From Streptomyces sp. SID10853 (lineage in GTDB: Bacteria > Actinomycetota > Actinomycetes > Streptomycetales > Streptomycetaceae): 48,856 bases of DNA. The DNA lies in NCBI RefSeq assembly GCF_010548145.1, contig NZ_JAAGLN010000021.1, positions 1 through 48,856 on the forward strand, in the 5' to 3' direction. Under the pieces are notes generated by a model. It did no database searches, was not told where the DNA came from, and saw only the letters and a program-made list of their open reading frames with translations. Shown in pieces: positions 9,294 through 17,790 of the stretch. Each line of letters opens with the position of its first letter. Position 1 is the first letter of the stretch. Made by a program: the position numbers and the translations under genes.

Positions 9294-9318
9294 TCCTGGT
9301 AACGACGAGGAGATTTCC

Positions 9319-10002
9319 GTGACAGACGGTCGTGGGGCGGAGTCGTCCGCCGCTCAGCGGGCCTACGCCGAGATCGCCGAACGGATGGCCTCGGGCGAGC
9401 TCCGTCCCGGCGTCTGGCTGCGCGAGGAGTCGCTGGCCGCATCGATGGGGATCAGCCGGACGCCCGTAAGGGAGGCGCTGCGCAAGCTCAACTCCGAGGG
9501 CCTGGTCCGCACCGAACGCTACCGCGGCGCGCAAGTCGTGGACTGGAGCCCGGAGCAGGTCGCCGAGATCTACGGCCTGCGTGCGGTGATCGAGGGCTAT
9601 GTGGCGGCTGTCGCCACACAGAACATCACCGAGGACACCCTGCGCGCACTCGAAGCCAACCTCGTCGAGTTCGAGACGGCGACAGCGGAGGGCGGCGCCG
9701 CCGGCAGACAGCGGGCCGCCGCACTGAACAACGACTTCCACAAGATGCTGCTGGAGGCCACCGGCAACAGCAGCCTCATGCACCTGCTCACCGGTGTGCT
9801 CGGGCTGCCGCTGGTGCACCGTACGTTCCTCCGCTACACCGAGCGCGACCTCGCGCGCAGCGCCGAGCACCACAGGGAGCTGATCGAGGCGCTGCGGCGC
9901 AGGGACGCGATCTCAGCGGAGATGATCATGAAGGTTCACATCAGGGCTGCCCAACAGGCAGTGCTGGAGCAGCAGGAGCGGGACGTCCCCGCAGACGGGT
10001 GA
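9319..10002 (+). CDS. GntR-family transcriptional regulator (FCD type) 2
   Basis: A 227-aa paralogue of the preceding gene with the same architecture. The winged helix has SLAASMGISRTPVREALRKLNSEG, followed by an FCD domain with NNDFHKMLLEATGN and EHHRELIEALRRRD. The GTG start at 9319 has GAGGAG at 9307-9312. The last 62 bp overlap the convergent CoxG-like gene, so the two 3' ends are antisense to one another. Two FCD regulators in tandem suggest that different intermediates of the pathway are sensed. Confidence 0.9.
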   Translation: MTDGRGAESSAAQRAYAEIAERMASGELRPGVWLREESLAASMGISRTPVREALRKLNSEGLVRTERYRGAQVVDWSPEQVAEIYGLRAVIEGYVAAVATQNITEDTLRALEANLVEFETATAEGGAAGRQRAAALNNDFHKMLLEATGNSSLMHLLTGVLGLPLVHRTFLRYTERDLARSAEHHRELIEALRRRDAISAEMIMKVHIRAAQQAVLEQQERDVPADG

Positions 10003-10630
10003 CGAGCCACGTCGCCAGTACGCCGCCCACGAAGGCACCCGCCGTCGGCGCGTAGCGGCGGGCGATGGGCCATACGAAGGCCAGCGCGTTCAACTCGGAG
10101 CCGGCGGACGGGACGTCGGCGGTGGCGGCCGCGGCCGGGGCGGCGGCGGCCGGAGTCTGCTGACCCGGTGCGCCGGCCGGCTGCTCCCGGGTCAGCAGGC
10201 CTTCGAGGTTGGTGGCGAACTGCCCGATGATCCGCGCCCCGACGTCCGCCATCGCGCTGCGCCCGAACTGAGCCACCTTGCCGGTGATCCGCAGCTGGGT
10301 GCCCACCAGGACGCGGGTCTTGTCACTGCCGTCGGCCACCAGGTCGACAGTGACGACCGCTTCGGCCGAACCCTTCCCGCTGCTCTCACTGCCACCGGCG
10401 TCGAGCACCATACGGCGCTTGTCGGCGTCGCGCTCACGGAAGGCCGCCGTACCGCCGTAACTGACCTTGATGGGGCCGACCTTGACGGTCACTGTCCCCT
10501 CGTAGGAGCCGTCGTCCTTCGGGGTGACGCTCGCCCCCGGCATGCAGGGCGCGATCCTCGGTACGTCGGTCAGCAGCGCCCACGCTTCTTCCGGTGCGGC
10601 CGGGACGACGAACTCGTTGGTGAACTCCAT
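9941..10630 (-). CDS. CoxG-like SRPBCC protein with C-terminal membrane anchor
   Basis: A 229-aa protein. Residues 1-150 form an SRPBCC/CoxG-type fold (start MEFTNEFVVPAAPEEAWALL, then PCMPGA and the ITGKVAQFG region). An Ala/Pro-rich linker and one hydrophobic C-terminal segment (about 185-212) follow. In carboxydotrophs CoxG anchors CO dehydrogenase at the membrane; homologues accompany many other molybdenum hydroxylases. It is the last gene of the minus-strand hydroxylase operon, 3 bp after the 2Fe-2S subunit stop. Its C-terminal coding region overlaps the end of GntR 2 by 62 bp. A role in tethering the hydroxylase to the membrane is inferred. Confidence 0.85.
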   Translation of the reverse strand: MEFTNEFVVPAAPEEAWALLTDVPRIAPCMPGASVTPKDDGSYEGTVTVKVGPIKVSYGGTAAFRERDADKRRMVLDAGGSESSGKGSAEAVVTVDLVADGSDKTRVLVGTQLRITGKVAQFGRSAMADVGARIIGQFATNLEGLLTREQPAGAPGQQTPAAAAPAAAATADVPSAGSELNALAFVWPIARRYAPTAGAFVGGVLATWLVTRLRGRPAPAAPALPVGQP

Positions 10631-10633
10631 GCT

Positions 10634-11143
10634 CTACTCCTCGTGGTTCCGGGTGATGACCGCTGTGTCCTCAGCGGCGATTCCGCCTTCCAGTGCCTCT
10701 CCGACCGCGCCGACGATGCCGTTGTAGCCGGTGCAGCGGCAGATGTTGCCGGACATGGCGACGCTGACTTCCTCCCGGGTGAGCGGCTGCCGCGCGCACA
10801 CCAGATGGTGGCCGGAGAGCAGCATCCCGGGCGTGCAGAACCCGCACTGCAGCGCGCCGTGCCGGGAGAAGGCGGCCCGCAGCCGTTCCGCGTCGGGACC
10901 TTCCAGCCCTTCCACGGTCACCACGTCGCTGCCTTCGCAGGCACCTGCCAGGGTGAGACAGGCGCGCATGGGCAGACCGTCGACCAGTACGGTGCAGGCC
11001 CCGCACACCCCCTGTTCGCAGCCCAAGTGCAGTCCGGTGAGGTCGAGTTGGTCGCGGAGCAGGTCGGCGAGGGTGGTGCGGCCGGCCGTCCGCACCGTGT
11101 GCGGCCGGCCGTTGACCGCCATACGGACCGTGATCTCATTCAT
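10634..11143 (-). CDS. molybdenum hydroxylase small subunit, two [2Fe-2S] clusters
   Basis: A 169-aa electron-transfer subunit of the xanthine dehydrogenase/CO dehydrogenase superfamily. The plant-type ferredoxin domain has C42, C47, C50 and C62 (GCEQGVCGACTVLVDG). The C-terminal helical domain has CGFC (C100, C103) and CRC (C135, C137), ligating the second cluster. It overlaps the FAD-subunit stop by 8 nt (11136-11143), so translation is coupled. It would pass electrons from the molybdenum site to the FAD subunit. Confidence 0.95.
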   Translation of the reverse strand: MNEITVRMAVNGRPHTVRTAGRTTLADLLRDQLDLTGLHLGCEQGVCGACTVLVDGLPMRACLTLAGACEGSDVVTVEGLEGPDAERLRAAFSRHGALQCGFCTPGMLLSGHHLVCARQPLTREEVSVAMSGNICRCTGYNGIVGAVGEALEGGIAAEDTAVITRNHEE

Positions 11144-12011
11144 GAGCTGTCCTCCCCTCTGCGGCCCGCAGTGCCCGGTGCACCGTGACCGCGTGCAGTT
11201 GCAGCGCGTGCCGCGCCGTGGAATCGATGGCCGACAGGTTCTGGCCGATGTCGGCCGCGAGGGGCTCGACGAGGCGGACCGGCGCGAGATCGGCGGCCGC
11301 CCTGCCCCGTACGGCCGCTTCGGTGCCGCTCAGCCGGAGCGGCCGGTCGGTGGCCGCTCCGAGCCACAACTCGACGTCCTGCCACGTCCCGTCCGCGTCC
11401 CTTTCGCCGAGGGCGACGCCCAGGGACTCGGCGAACTCGCCGGGCTTGCGGCACATCTTGTACATGCCCCAGCGCACTGTCGGAGCGAGGCGCCGTACCT
11501 CCACATCCGTGATCAGCTCATCGGGTTCGAGGGCGGTGGTGAAGAAGCCGAGCAACAGCTCCCTCACCGGGACGGCACGTGTGCCGCGTACCGACCGGAC
11601 GTGCGCCGTCGCGTCCAGGGCGGACATGACGGTGGGCCACTCGGCGGAGGAGTCGCTGTGCCCGAGACTTCCGCCGAGGGTGCCGCGGTTGCGGATCGCC
11701 GGATAGCCGATGCCGGCCGCGGCGTGCGGGAGCAGCCCCCGGGTGACGTCCGGCGCGAGCCCGTACTCGAACATCATGTGCGTGGTGGTCGCTCCGTAGG
11801 ACGCGCCGGTGGCTGTCTCCCGGCTGGTGCGCAGAGCGGCGACGCCGGTGAGGTCGACCAGGGTCCCCGGTTCGGCCAGCCGCATGTTCATGATGGGCAC
11901 CAGGCTCTGGCCGCCGGCGATGACCTTGCCGTCCTCGCCGGCGGCGGCCAGCAGTCCGGTCGCCTCGTCCAGCGTGGTGGGGCGCTGGTACTGGAAGTCC
12001 GGTGCCTTCAT
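11136..12011 (-). CDS. molybdenum hydroxylase FAD-binding medium subunit
   Basis: A 291-aa FAD subunit (CoxM/XdhB type). The FAD loops are visible: AGGQSLVPIM (32-41) and RNRGTLGGSLGHSD, where the TxGGSxxH motif binds the pyrophosphate. The frame continues far upstream as an overlap with the large-subunit gene, but the real start is the ATG at 12011, which shares ATGA with the large-subunit stop. Gene order L-M-S on the minus strand is that of an ordinary heterotrimeric operon. It would accept electrons from the iron-sulfur subunit and pass them to an acceptor. Confidence 0.94.
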   Translation of the reverse strand: MKAPDFQYQRPTTLDEATGLLAAAGEDGKVIAGGQSLVPIMNMRLAEPGTLVDLTGVAALRTSRETATGASYGATTTHMMFEYGLAPDVTRGLLPHAAAGIGYPAIRNRGTLGGSLGHSDSSAEWPTVMSALDATAHVRSVRGTRAVPVRELLLGFFTTALEPDELITDVEVRRLAPTVRWGMYKMCRKPGEFAESLGVALGERDADGTWQDVELWLGAATDRPLRLSGTEAAVRGRAAADLAPVRLVEPLAADIGQNLSAIDSTARHALQLHAVTVHRALRAAEGRTAHE

Positions 12012-14407
12012 CGGGTCACCTCCAGCGCCGCCTGCTCCTCGGGCTCGGCGTCCGGCCGGCTCAGCTGGAGCGCCGTCCACACCCGCTCCGGGGTCATGGG
12101 TGTCTCGTTGACCTCCGTGCCGTACTCGCGCAGCGCGTCCCGGACGGCGTTGGCGATGGCGGCGGGCACCGGGATCGCGCCGCCCTCGCCGGCGCCCTTG
12201 ATGCCGAACGCGGTGTGCGGGGACGGCGTCGCCATGTGTTCGATCTTGAGCTGCGGGACCTCGGTGGCCCCCGGCAGCAGGTAGTCGAGGAAGCTCGTCG
12301 ACTTCGGCTGCCCGTCGGCGTCGTGCACGATCTCCTCCAGGAGGGCGTTGCCGATGCCCTGCGCGATGCCGCCGGTGATCTGACCGTCGACGATGAGCGG
12401 GTTCACCACGGTGCCGCAGTCCTCGACGGCGCCGTAGTCGAGAATCCCGACCGCCCCGGTGTCCAGGTCGACCTCCACCACGGCCACCTGGGTGGCGTAG
12501 GTGAACGCTCCGGTCTGCACGTCCGGCCGGTAGTAGTAGGTGGCTTCGAGCCCTGCCTCGATGCCCGGCACATGGTCGGGGGTGAAGAGGAATTCCTTGG
12601 CCAGCCGGGCGTAGGTGACCGAGCCCTTCCTGCCCACGACGGCGTGATCGCGCAGGATCAGGTCCTTGACCGGCTCGTCCAGCAGCACGGCCCCGATCCG
12701 CTTGACCTTCCCGGCCAGCGCGAGGGCGGCCCCGTGCGTGGCCCCGCCCGCCATCACCATGGTGCGGGAGGCGAAGGTGCCGTCGCCGCGCGGCGTCATG
12801 GCGGTGTCGCCGTGCGACACGGTGATGTGGTCGAGGTCGACGTCGAAGACCTCGCTGACGACCTGCGACAGCGTGGTCTCCGAGCCCTGCCCGTGGCTCT
12901 TGATACCGACGCCCAGGCTGAAGCTCCCGGTGGCGTCCATGGCCAGCCGCGCACCCTCCGTACCGATGGTGACGGCCAGCCCCCGGGCGGCCCACTCGAT
13001 GCAGCCGTGGGCGGTCTGCTCCGTGAAGGACCCGTACCCGATGCCGATGCGTGTACGTGCCGAGGCGGGAAGCGCCCGCTGACGCTCGCGCCACTTGTCG
13101 TGCTCGATGAGGGCGGTGGCGCGGCGTACGGCCTCGGGGTAGTCGCCGCTGTCGTAGACCTTGTTGGCGACGGAGACATACGGCATGTCCTCGCTGCGCA
13201 CCATGTTCCTGATGCGCATCTCGTACGGCTCCATGCCCAGTTCGTGGGCGAGCTCGTCGATGGTGCGCTCGATGGTGAAGGCCGCGGCCGGCCTGGCGAC
13301 GCCGCGGTACGGGCCCGACGGGGTCTTGTTGCTGGCCAGACTGCGGGTGCGGAAGCGGTAGTTGCGCAGCCGGTACGGTCCGGGGATCATCGCCGAGGCC
13401 ATGGTGGCGTCCATCGTGGCCGTCCACGGGTGCACCGAATAGGCTCCGCCGTTGACGAGGATGTCCGCCTCCACACCGAGGAGCGTGCCGTCGGCCGCCG
13501 CGTGGGCGGTGACCCGGTGCCGGTGGTCCCGTGCCTGCGTCGAGGAGACCTGCGCCTCCCAGCGGTCCTCGACCCAGCGCACCGGGTGGTCCACCTGGGT
13601 GGCGATCGCGGCGAGGGTGATCTCCTCGGGATAGACCGAGCACTTGGCGCCGAAACCGCCGCCCATGTCGGGGGCGATCACCCGCACGCGGCGTGCCTCC
13701 ATCCCGAGCTGCAGCGCGATCATGTCCCGGATCATGTGCGGGGTCTGGGTGGACGACCACACCGTGAGTTCGTCGGCCGACCGGTTGTACTGGGCCATCA
13801 CGCCCCGGGTCTCCAGCGGCACGACCGCCTGGCGGTGCATCGTGTACTCGCGGGTGACGGAGACGGCGGACTCGCGGGCCGCCGCGTCCACATCGCCCAC
13901 CTCGCCCGATGTGGTGGCGTAGATGTTGTCCGGCCAGTCGTCGTGCACCGTCGGGGCGTCCGAGGCGAGGGCCGAGTCGAAGCCGACCACGGCCGGGAGC
14001 GGCTCGATGTCCACGCCCACCCGGCCTGCCACATCCTCCGCCTCCGCCCGGGAGGCGGCGATCGCCAGGGCGATCGGCTCCCCGACGTAACGCACCTTGT
14101 CCGCCGCCAGGTTGGGCAGCGGTGCGGCACGGAACCCGTCCAGTGTCGACGTCGCCGTCAGAGGCTCGGCGAACGGCGCGAGCCGTGCCGCGGTCCACAC
14201 CGCCTCGCGGTCCGCCCCCGGGACCGTGACCGCGCGGATCCGGCCGTGCGCCGCCTGACTCCGTACGAACGCGACCTCACGCAGCCCGGGAAGCCGCATG
14301 TCGGCGACGAAGCAGCCCCGGCCCGCCAAGTGCCGGGAGTCCTCCCGGCGGGCTGCCCGCGCCCCGACCCCGTTCCGCCGTGCTGAGACGGCCTTCTCAG
14401 TGCTCAC
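12008..14407 (-). CDS. molybdenum hydroxylase large subunit (molybdopterin-binding)
   Basis: A 799-aa catalytic subunit of the xanthine dehydrogenase superfamily. Seen in order: an N-terminal domain with RREDSRHLAGRG, the GGGFGAK glutamine-loop region, PSGPYRGVARP, and near the C-terminus GIKGAGEGG, whose glutamate is the family's catalytic base. CO dehydrogenases of form I carry a VAYRCSFR loop with the copper-binding cysteine. Here the equivalent reads GPYRGVARP, so this is a hydroxylase of an unidentified, probably aromatic or heteroaromatic, substrate. The frame is open to 14482, but the GTG at 14407 is chosen because GAGGTGAG lies about 6 nt upstream. A TTGTATAC site is about 70 bp upstream. 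Confidence 0.92.
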   Translation of the reverse strand: MSTEKAVSARRNGVGARAARREDSRHLAGRGCFVADMRLPGLREVAFVRSQAAHGRIRAVTVPGADREAVWTAARLAPFAEPLTATSTLDGFRAAPLPNLAADKVRYVGEPIALAIAASRAEAEDVAGRVGVDIEPLPAVVGFDSALASDAPTVHDDWPDNIYATTSGEVGDVDAAARESAVSVTREYTMHRQAVVPLETRGVMAQYNRSADELTVWSSTQTPHMIRDMIALQLGMEARRVRVIAPDMGGGFGAKCSVYPEEITLAAIATQVDHPVRWVEDRWEAQVSSTQARDHRHRVTAHAAADGTLLGVEADILVNGGAYSVHPWTATMDATMASAMIPGPYRLRNYRFRTRSLASNKTPSGPYRGVARPAAAFTIERTIDELAHELGMEPYEMRIRNMVRSEDMPYVSVANKVYDSGDYPEAVRRATALIEHDKWRERQRALPASARTRIGIGYGSFTEQTAHGCIEWAARGLAVTIGTEGARLAMDATGSFSLGVGIKSHGQGSETTLSQVVSEVFDVDLDHITVSHGDTAMTPRGDGTFASRTMVMAGGATHGAALALAGKVKRIGAVLLDEPVKDLILRDHAVVGRKGSVTYARLAKEFLFTPDHVPGIEAGLEATYYYRPDVQTGAFTYATQVAVVEVDLDTGAVGILDYGAVEDCGTVVNPLIVDGQITGGIAQGIGNALLEEIVHDADGQPKSTSFLDYLLPGATEVPQLKIEHMATPSPHTAFGIKGAGEGGAIPVPAAIANAVRDALREYGTEVNETPMTPERVWTALQLSRPDAEPEEQAALEVTR

Positions 14408-14472
14408 ATGGCTCACCTCACTCGTAGTGGCTGGTCTCCGGCTGCTGCTGCCGCGCGACCGCCGTTGAGGAA

Positions 14473-14483
14473 CCGTATACAAG
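14473..14483. promoter_or_regulatory. putative GntR operator, site C
   Basis: The minus strand reads TTGTATACGG with the core GTATAC at 14475-14480, about 68 bp upstream of the large-subunit GTG. It matches the sites upstream of the XdhC-type gene and of the alcohol dehydrogenase. Confidence 0.5.
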
Positions 14484-14645
14484 ATGGAGGCTACCGGCTA
14501 GTGAGGGCGGCGGTGTTCCGGCGGTGTCCGTGATGACTCCCCATGACGCGCCGAGCCTCGGGTGGGCCTGGAAGTGGCCACAGAGCCCGCACCATCCAGG
14601 GGGCTTGCTCGGGTGATCGGCCCGCAATCACGGGCCGTATGAGCC

Positions 14646-14674
14646 TTGACAACCATTCGGGCGCCCAGCATTCT
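14646..14674 (+). promoter_or_regulatory. candidate sigma-HrdB-type promoter
   Basis: TTGACA (14646-14651), a 17-bp spacer, then CATTCT (14669-14674). The -35 box is perfect and the -10 is weak. It points toward the alcohol dehydrogenase/dioxygenase operon, with a leader of about 180 nt that would include operator site D. Confidence 0.35.
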
Positions 14675-14781
14675 CAATGTGCATAAAGAATTCTATCTGC
14701 CGCCGAGTGGCCTTCACGGTGCACCTCCGCATCCCTGCGCTTGTCCGCGAGCTCTTCTTGAGTGGGAGCGATCGCCGCATG

Positions 14782-14791
14782 TTGTATACGA
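14782..14791. promoter_or_regulatory. putative GntR operator, site D
   Basis: TTGTATACGA with the core GTATAC at 14784-14789, about 67 bp before the alcohol dehydrogenase start codon. Together with site C it would let one regulator control both divergent operons. Confidence 0.5.
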
Positions 14792-14855
14792 GGTGTTGTT
14801 TCCATTCGGGGTTCTCCCTTTCTGCCCCAGCCCCCGTCATGAGGAGTGATGTCGT

Positions 14856-15959
14856 GTGAGCAGAACCAGCAGAACCAGTGGGACCAGCAGGGCCGCGGTG
14901 CTGTACGGGCCCGGCGACCTGAGGATCGAGGAGTTTCCGCTCCCCGAGATCCGTGCCGACGACGGTCTGCTCGAGGTGGAGGCCACCGGCGTGTGCGGCA
15001 CCGACATGGCCGCCTACCACGGGGTCAACCCGTTTTACGAGCTGCCCTGCGCGCTCGGCCATGAGCTGGTCGGCAGGATCGTCGAGATCGGTCCTGCTGC
15101 CGGTGCGCGGTGGAACGTCTCGGCCGGGGACCGCGTCGTGGTGGAGGAGTACCTGCCGTGCGGCACCTGCCGCTCCTGCCTGGCCGGTGCCTACCAGATG
15201 TGTGATGTGCCGCGGTACGGCGGCAAGTCCGTGCACAGCGGCTGCGGACTGTTCGGCGGCTACAGCGACTACCTCTACCTGCACCCGCAGGCGATCGTCC
15301 ACAAGGTCGCCGATGACATCCCCGCCGAACTCGTACAGCTCTACATCCCCCTCTCCAACGGCCTGGACTGGGTCGCCGGCATCGGCGGCCTGCGGCCCGG
15401 CGGCACCGTCGTGATCGTCGGGCCAGGACCGCACGGCCTGTCCTGCGTGGTCGGGGCACGCGAAGCGGGCGCCGGCACCGTTGTCGTCGTCGGCCGGCCG
15501 GCCGACGGGACCCGGCTGGACGTCGCCAGGGCGCTGGGCGCGGACCACACCCTCACCGGTGACCTGCCCGAAGTCCTCTCTGCGGTCCAGGAACTCACCG
15601 GCGGCGTCCTCGCCGACACGGTGATCAACGCCGCGGACTCCTCCGCCGCCCTGGAGACCGCGACGGCCGTCGCGGGCAACCGGGCGACCGTGGTCCAGGC
15701 CGGCCTCGCGAAAGGAGGCGGTGGCGGGGCGGAGGCCCTCGTCGACGCGATGAACCGCAAGGTCCTCACGCTCCGCGGCGTCCGCGGCCGCCCCAGCCGG
15801 ATGGTGCCGCCGACGCTGCGGCTCATCGAGTCCGGCCGCTACCCGCTGGAGCGCATGTGCACCGGCCGCTTCCCGATCGAGCAGACCGAACACGCCCTGA
15901 CGGTCACCGCGAGGGACCCGTCCGCCATCCGTTCGAGCATCATCCCCGGCCTCGTATGA
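14856..15959 (+). CDS. zinc-dependent alcohol dehydrogenase (MDR family)
   Basis: A 367-aa medium-chain dehydrogenase/reductase. The catalytic zinc site is seen as GVCGTD and GHELVG. The structural zinc lobe is PCGTCRSCLAGAYQMC, and the NAD(P)-binding fold begins at VIVGPGPHGL. The start is GTG at 14856 with GAGGAG at 14841-14846. A Ser/Thr/Arg-rich opening of about 12 residues precedes the domain. It is the first gene of the dioxygenase operon. A role in oxidising an alcohol or dihydrodiol-like intermediate is inferred, because no separate cis-dihydrodiol dehydrogenase of the short-chain type is present in the cluster. Confidence 0.9.
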   Translation: MSRTSRTSGTSRAAVLYGPGDLRIEEFPLPEIRADDGLLEVEATGVCGTDMAAYHGVNPFYELPCALGHELVGRIVEIGPAAGARWNVSAGDRVVVEEYLPCGTCRSCLAGAYQMCDVPRYGGKSVHSGCGLFGGYSDYLYLHPQAIVHKVADDIPAELVQLYIPLSNGLDWVAGIGGLRPGGTVVIVGPGPHGLSCVVGAREAGAGTVVVVGRPADGTRLDVARALGADHTLTGDLPEVLSAVQELTGGVLADTVINAADSSAALETATAVAGNRATVVQAGLAKGGGGGAEALVDAMNRKVLTLRGVRGRPSRMVPPTLRLIESGRYPLERMCTGRFPIEQTEHALTVTARDPSAIRSSIIPGLV

Positions 15960-16017
15960 GCGCACACCGGCGCACACACGCGGACACGGAACACCAGCAC
16001 CAGCAGGAGGACGGCAC

Positions 16018-17250
16018 GTGACTTCGGCCCACACAGCGAACGAACCGCTCATCACCGACGACTGGCACGTCAGCAGCAAGATCTACCGCGACCCCACGAT
16101 CTTCGCGCGGGAGCTCTCAGCCGTGTACGGGCGCACCTGGGTGTTCGTGGCGCACGAGAGCGAGATACCGTCCGGCGGCGATTACCGGACCGCCCACATC
16201 GGCCGCCAGCCCGTCATCGTCAACCGCGGCGCCGACGACGGCGCCGTCAACGTCATGTTCAACCGCTGCCGCCATCGCGGAGCAGCCGTCTGCCGACGGG
16301 AGTCCGGCAACGCCAACTTCTTCCGCTGCGCCTACCACGGCTGGACCTACGGCTCATCGGGCGAACTGACCGGCGTCCCCTTCGACGACGGCTACGGCGA
16401 CGGCTTCGACCGGCCGGCGATGGGCCTGGTGCACGTCCCGCGCGTGGAGACCTACCGCGGCTTCGTCTTCGCCTCCCTCGACTCCGGCATCGAGCCGCTC
16501 ACCGAGTACCTCGGCAACGCCCGCCGCTATCTCGACTTCATCGCGGACATCGGCACGGACGGGCCCGAACTCGCCTCCGGCGCCCACAAGCTGGTCTTCA
16601 AGGGGAACTGGAAACTCCAGGTGGAGAACACCATCGACCCCTACCACTTCTCGTTCACCCACAAGAGCTGGCTGGACATCCTCAAGGAACGGTCCGGGAA
16701 GAGCAGTCCCTGGGTGAAGAACGTCCGCACCAATCCGGAGTGGCGCGGCATCGATCTCGGCGGCGGTCACGCCGTGCACGAGTACGGCAGCCTGGACGCC
16801 GGGGGACCGGACAACGCCCACGCCATCGCGATCGGTGAGCTGATCCCCTTCAACCTGAACATCTTCCCGAGCCTGGCCTTCGTCGGCGCGCATCTGCGGC
16901 TGATCGTCCCCCGCGCGGTCGACGAGACCTGGGTCTACCTCTACCCCCTGCTGCCCAAGGGCGCGGACGAGGCGGAGCGCAGCCGGATTCTGCGCGACCA
17001 CGAGATCTTCTACGGTCCGTCCGGCTTCGGCTCCACCGACGACGTCGAGGTCGCCTTCGACCGGGTGACGGACGGCAGCCGGGCATCGGAGAGCAGTGCC
17101 GACTGGGCGCTGATGAGCAGGGGACTGGACCGCGAGGAGGTCGACGAGGCCACCGGTGTGCGCATCGGCCGGTCGTCCGACGAGGTGCCCCAGCGGGCCT
17201 ATCTGCGCCGCTGGCTCGAACTGCTGGAGGCCGGCCGTGAGCAGGACTGA
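16018..17250 (+). CDS. Rieske ring-hydroxylating dioxygenase, alpha subunit
   Basis: A 410-aa catalytic subunit. The Rieske cluster is bound by CxH (C84, H86) and CxxH (C104, H107). The mononuclear iron motif is ENTIDPYHFSFTH, with D207 as the bridging aspartate and H210 and H215 as ligands; the third ligand would be a downstream aspartate near DDVEVAFD. The GTG at 16018 has an AGGAGGA site. The sequence looks closer to the benzoate/anthranilate/phthalate-like alpha subunits than to naphthalene ones, but substrate cannot be assigned by eye. It shares its last 14 nt with the beta-subunit gene. Confidence 0.94.
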   Translation: MTSAHTANEPLITDDWHVSSKIYRDPTIFARELSAVYGRTWVFVAHESEIPSGGDYRTAHIGRQPVIVNRGADDGAVNVMFNRCRHRGAAVCRRESGNANFFRCAYHGWTYGSSGELTGVPFDDGYGDGFDRPAMGLVHVPRVETYRGFVFASLDSGIEPLTEYLGNARRYLDFIADIGTDGPELASGAHKLVFKGNWKLQVENTIDPYHFSFTHKSWLDILKERSGKSSPWVKNVRTNPEWRGIDLGGGHAVHEYGSLDAGGPDNAHAIAIGELIPFNLNIFPSLAFVGAHLRLIVPRAVDETWVYLYPLLPKGADEAERSRILRDHEIFYGPSGFGSTDDVEVAFDRVTDGSRASESSADWALMSRGLDREEVDEATGVRIGRSSDEVPQRAYLRRWLELLEAGREQD

Positions 17251-17773
17251 CAACGGGATGCCGCGCGTGGACGACCGGACGCTGCGCGCCGCGGTGGAGG
17301 AGTTCCTCTACGCGGAAGCGGAGCTCCTCGACACCCAGGACTACGCGGGCTGGCTCGGACTCTTCTCGTCCGACGCCCTGTACTGGATCCCCGCGGCCGG
17401 CGGCGACGCCGACCCGACCCGTGCGGTGTCGATCGTCCACGACGACTACGGCTCCCTCTCCGAGCGGGTGTGGCGCTTCGACAGCGGCCTCGCCTACGCA
17501 CAGGAGCCGCGCTCGCGCACGGCCCACCTGGTGACCAATGTCCGGGTGACCGGCGTACGCAAGGACGAGTCCGAAGGCTCAGGGGGCGCGGAGACCGTCG
17601 AGGCCGAAGCGAACTTCCTCACCGCCGAGTTCCGCAAGGACGTCCAGCACACCCACGCGGGGCGCTGCCGCTACCTGCTGCGCCGGTCCGGCGGCGAGTT
17701 CCGGATCACGCGGAAGACGGTCGAACTCCTCAACAGCAGCGGCTACCTGGGCAATCTCAGCCTGCTCCTGTAG
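17237..17773 (+). CDS. Rieske dioxygenase, beta subunit
   Basis: A 178-aa small subunit of the SnoaL/NTF2-like fold, structural in alpha3-beta3 dioxygenases. It has the family's typical pattern: an EFLYAEAELLD opening, YWIP, R/H-rich SRTAHLVTNVRV and FRITRKTVELLNS. The start is GTG at 17237, inside the alpha gene, with GGAGG at 17226-17230; the frame is open further upstream and another ATG exists at 17258. The 14-nt overlap with the alpha gene gives coupled, stoichiometric expression. Confidence 0.92.
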   Translation: MSRTDNGMPRVDDRTLRAAVEEFLYAEAELLDTQDYAGWLGLFSSDALYWIPAAGGDADPTRAVSIVHDDYGSLSERVWRFDSGLAYAQEPRSRTAHLVTNVRVTGVRKDESEGSGGAETVEAEANFLTAEFRKDVQHTHAGRCRYLLRRSGGEFRITRKTVELLNSSGYLGNLSLLL

Positions 17774-17790
17774 CGCGGAAAGGACCCGGC

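Larger units (their letters stand above)
14483..14855. promoter_or_regulatory. divergent control region between hydroxylase and dioxygenase operons
   Basis: A 373-bp stretch without a convincing gene. It holds operator site D at 14782-14791, a perfect 7-bp-stem hairpin (CGGCCCG, loop CAATCA, CGGGCCG; 14618-14637) and a TTGACA at 14646-14651 followed 17 bp later by CATTCT, a possible plus-strand promoter. The AT-rich palindrome AGAATTCT lies at 14687-14694. The region around 14646-14700 is markedly less GC-rich than its surroundings. The hairpin could be an operator or an attenuator; there is no gene upstream for it to terminate. Confidence 0.5.

Noticed and set aside
12002..14386. 794-aa plus-strand open frame opposite the molybdenum hydroxylase large subunit
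   Set aside because: The translation is low-complexity and without motifs; the minus strand carries all catalytic motifs and coupled overlaps.
12008..14407. Annotation as carbon monoxide dehydrogenase
   Set aside because: The copper-binding loop of form I CoxL is replaced by GPYRGVARP, so only the superfamily can be named.
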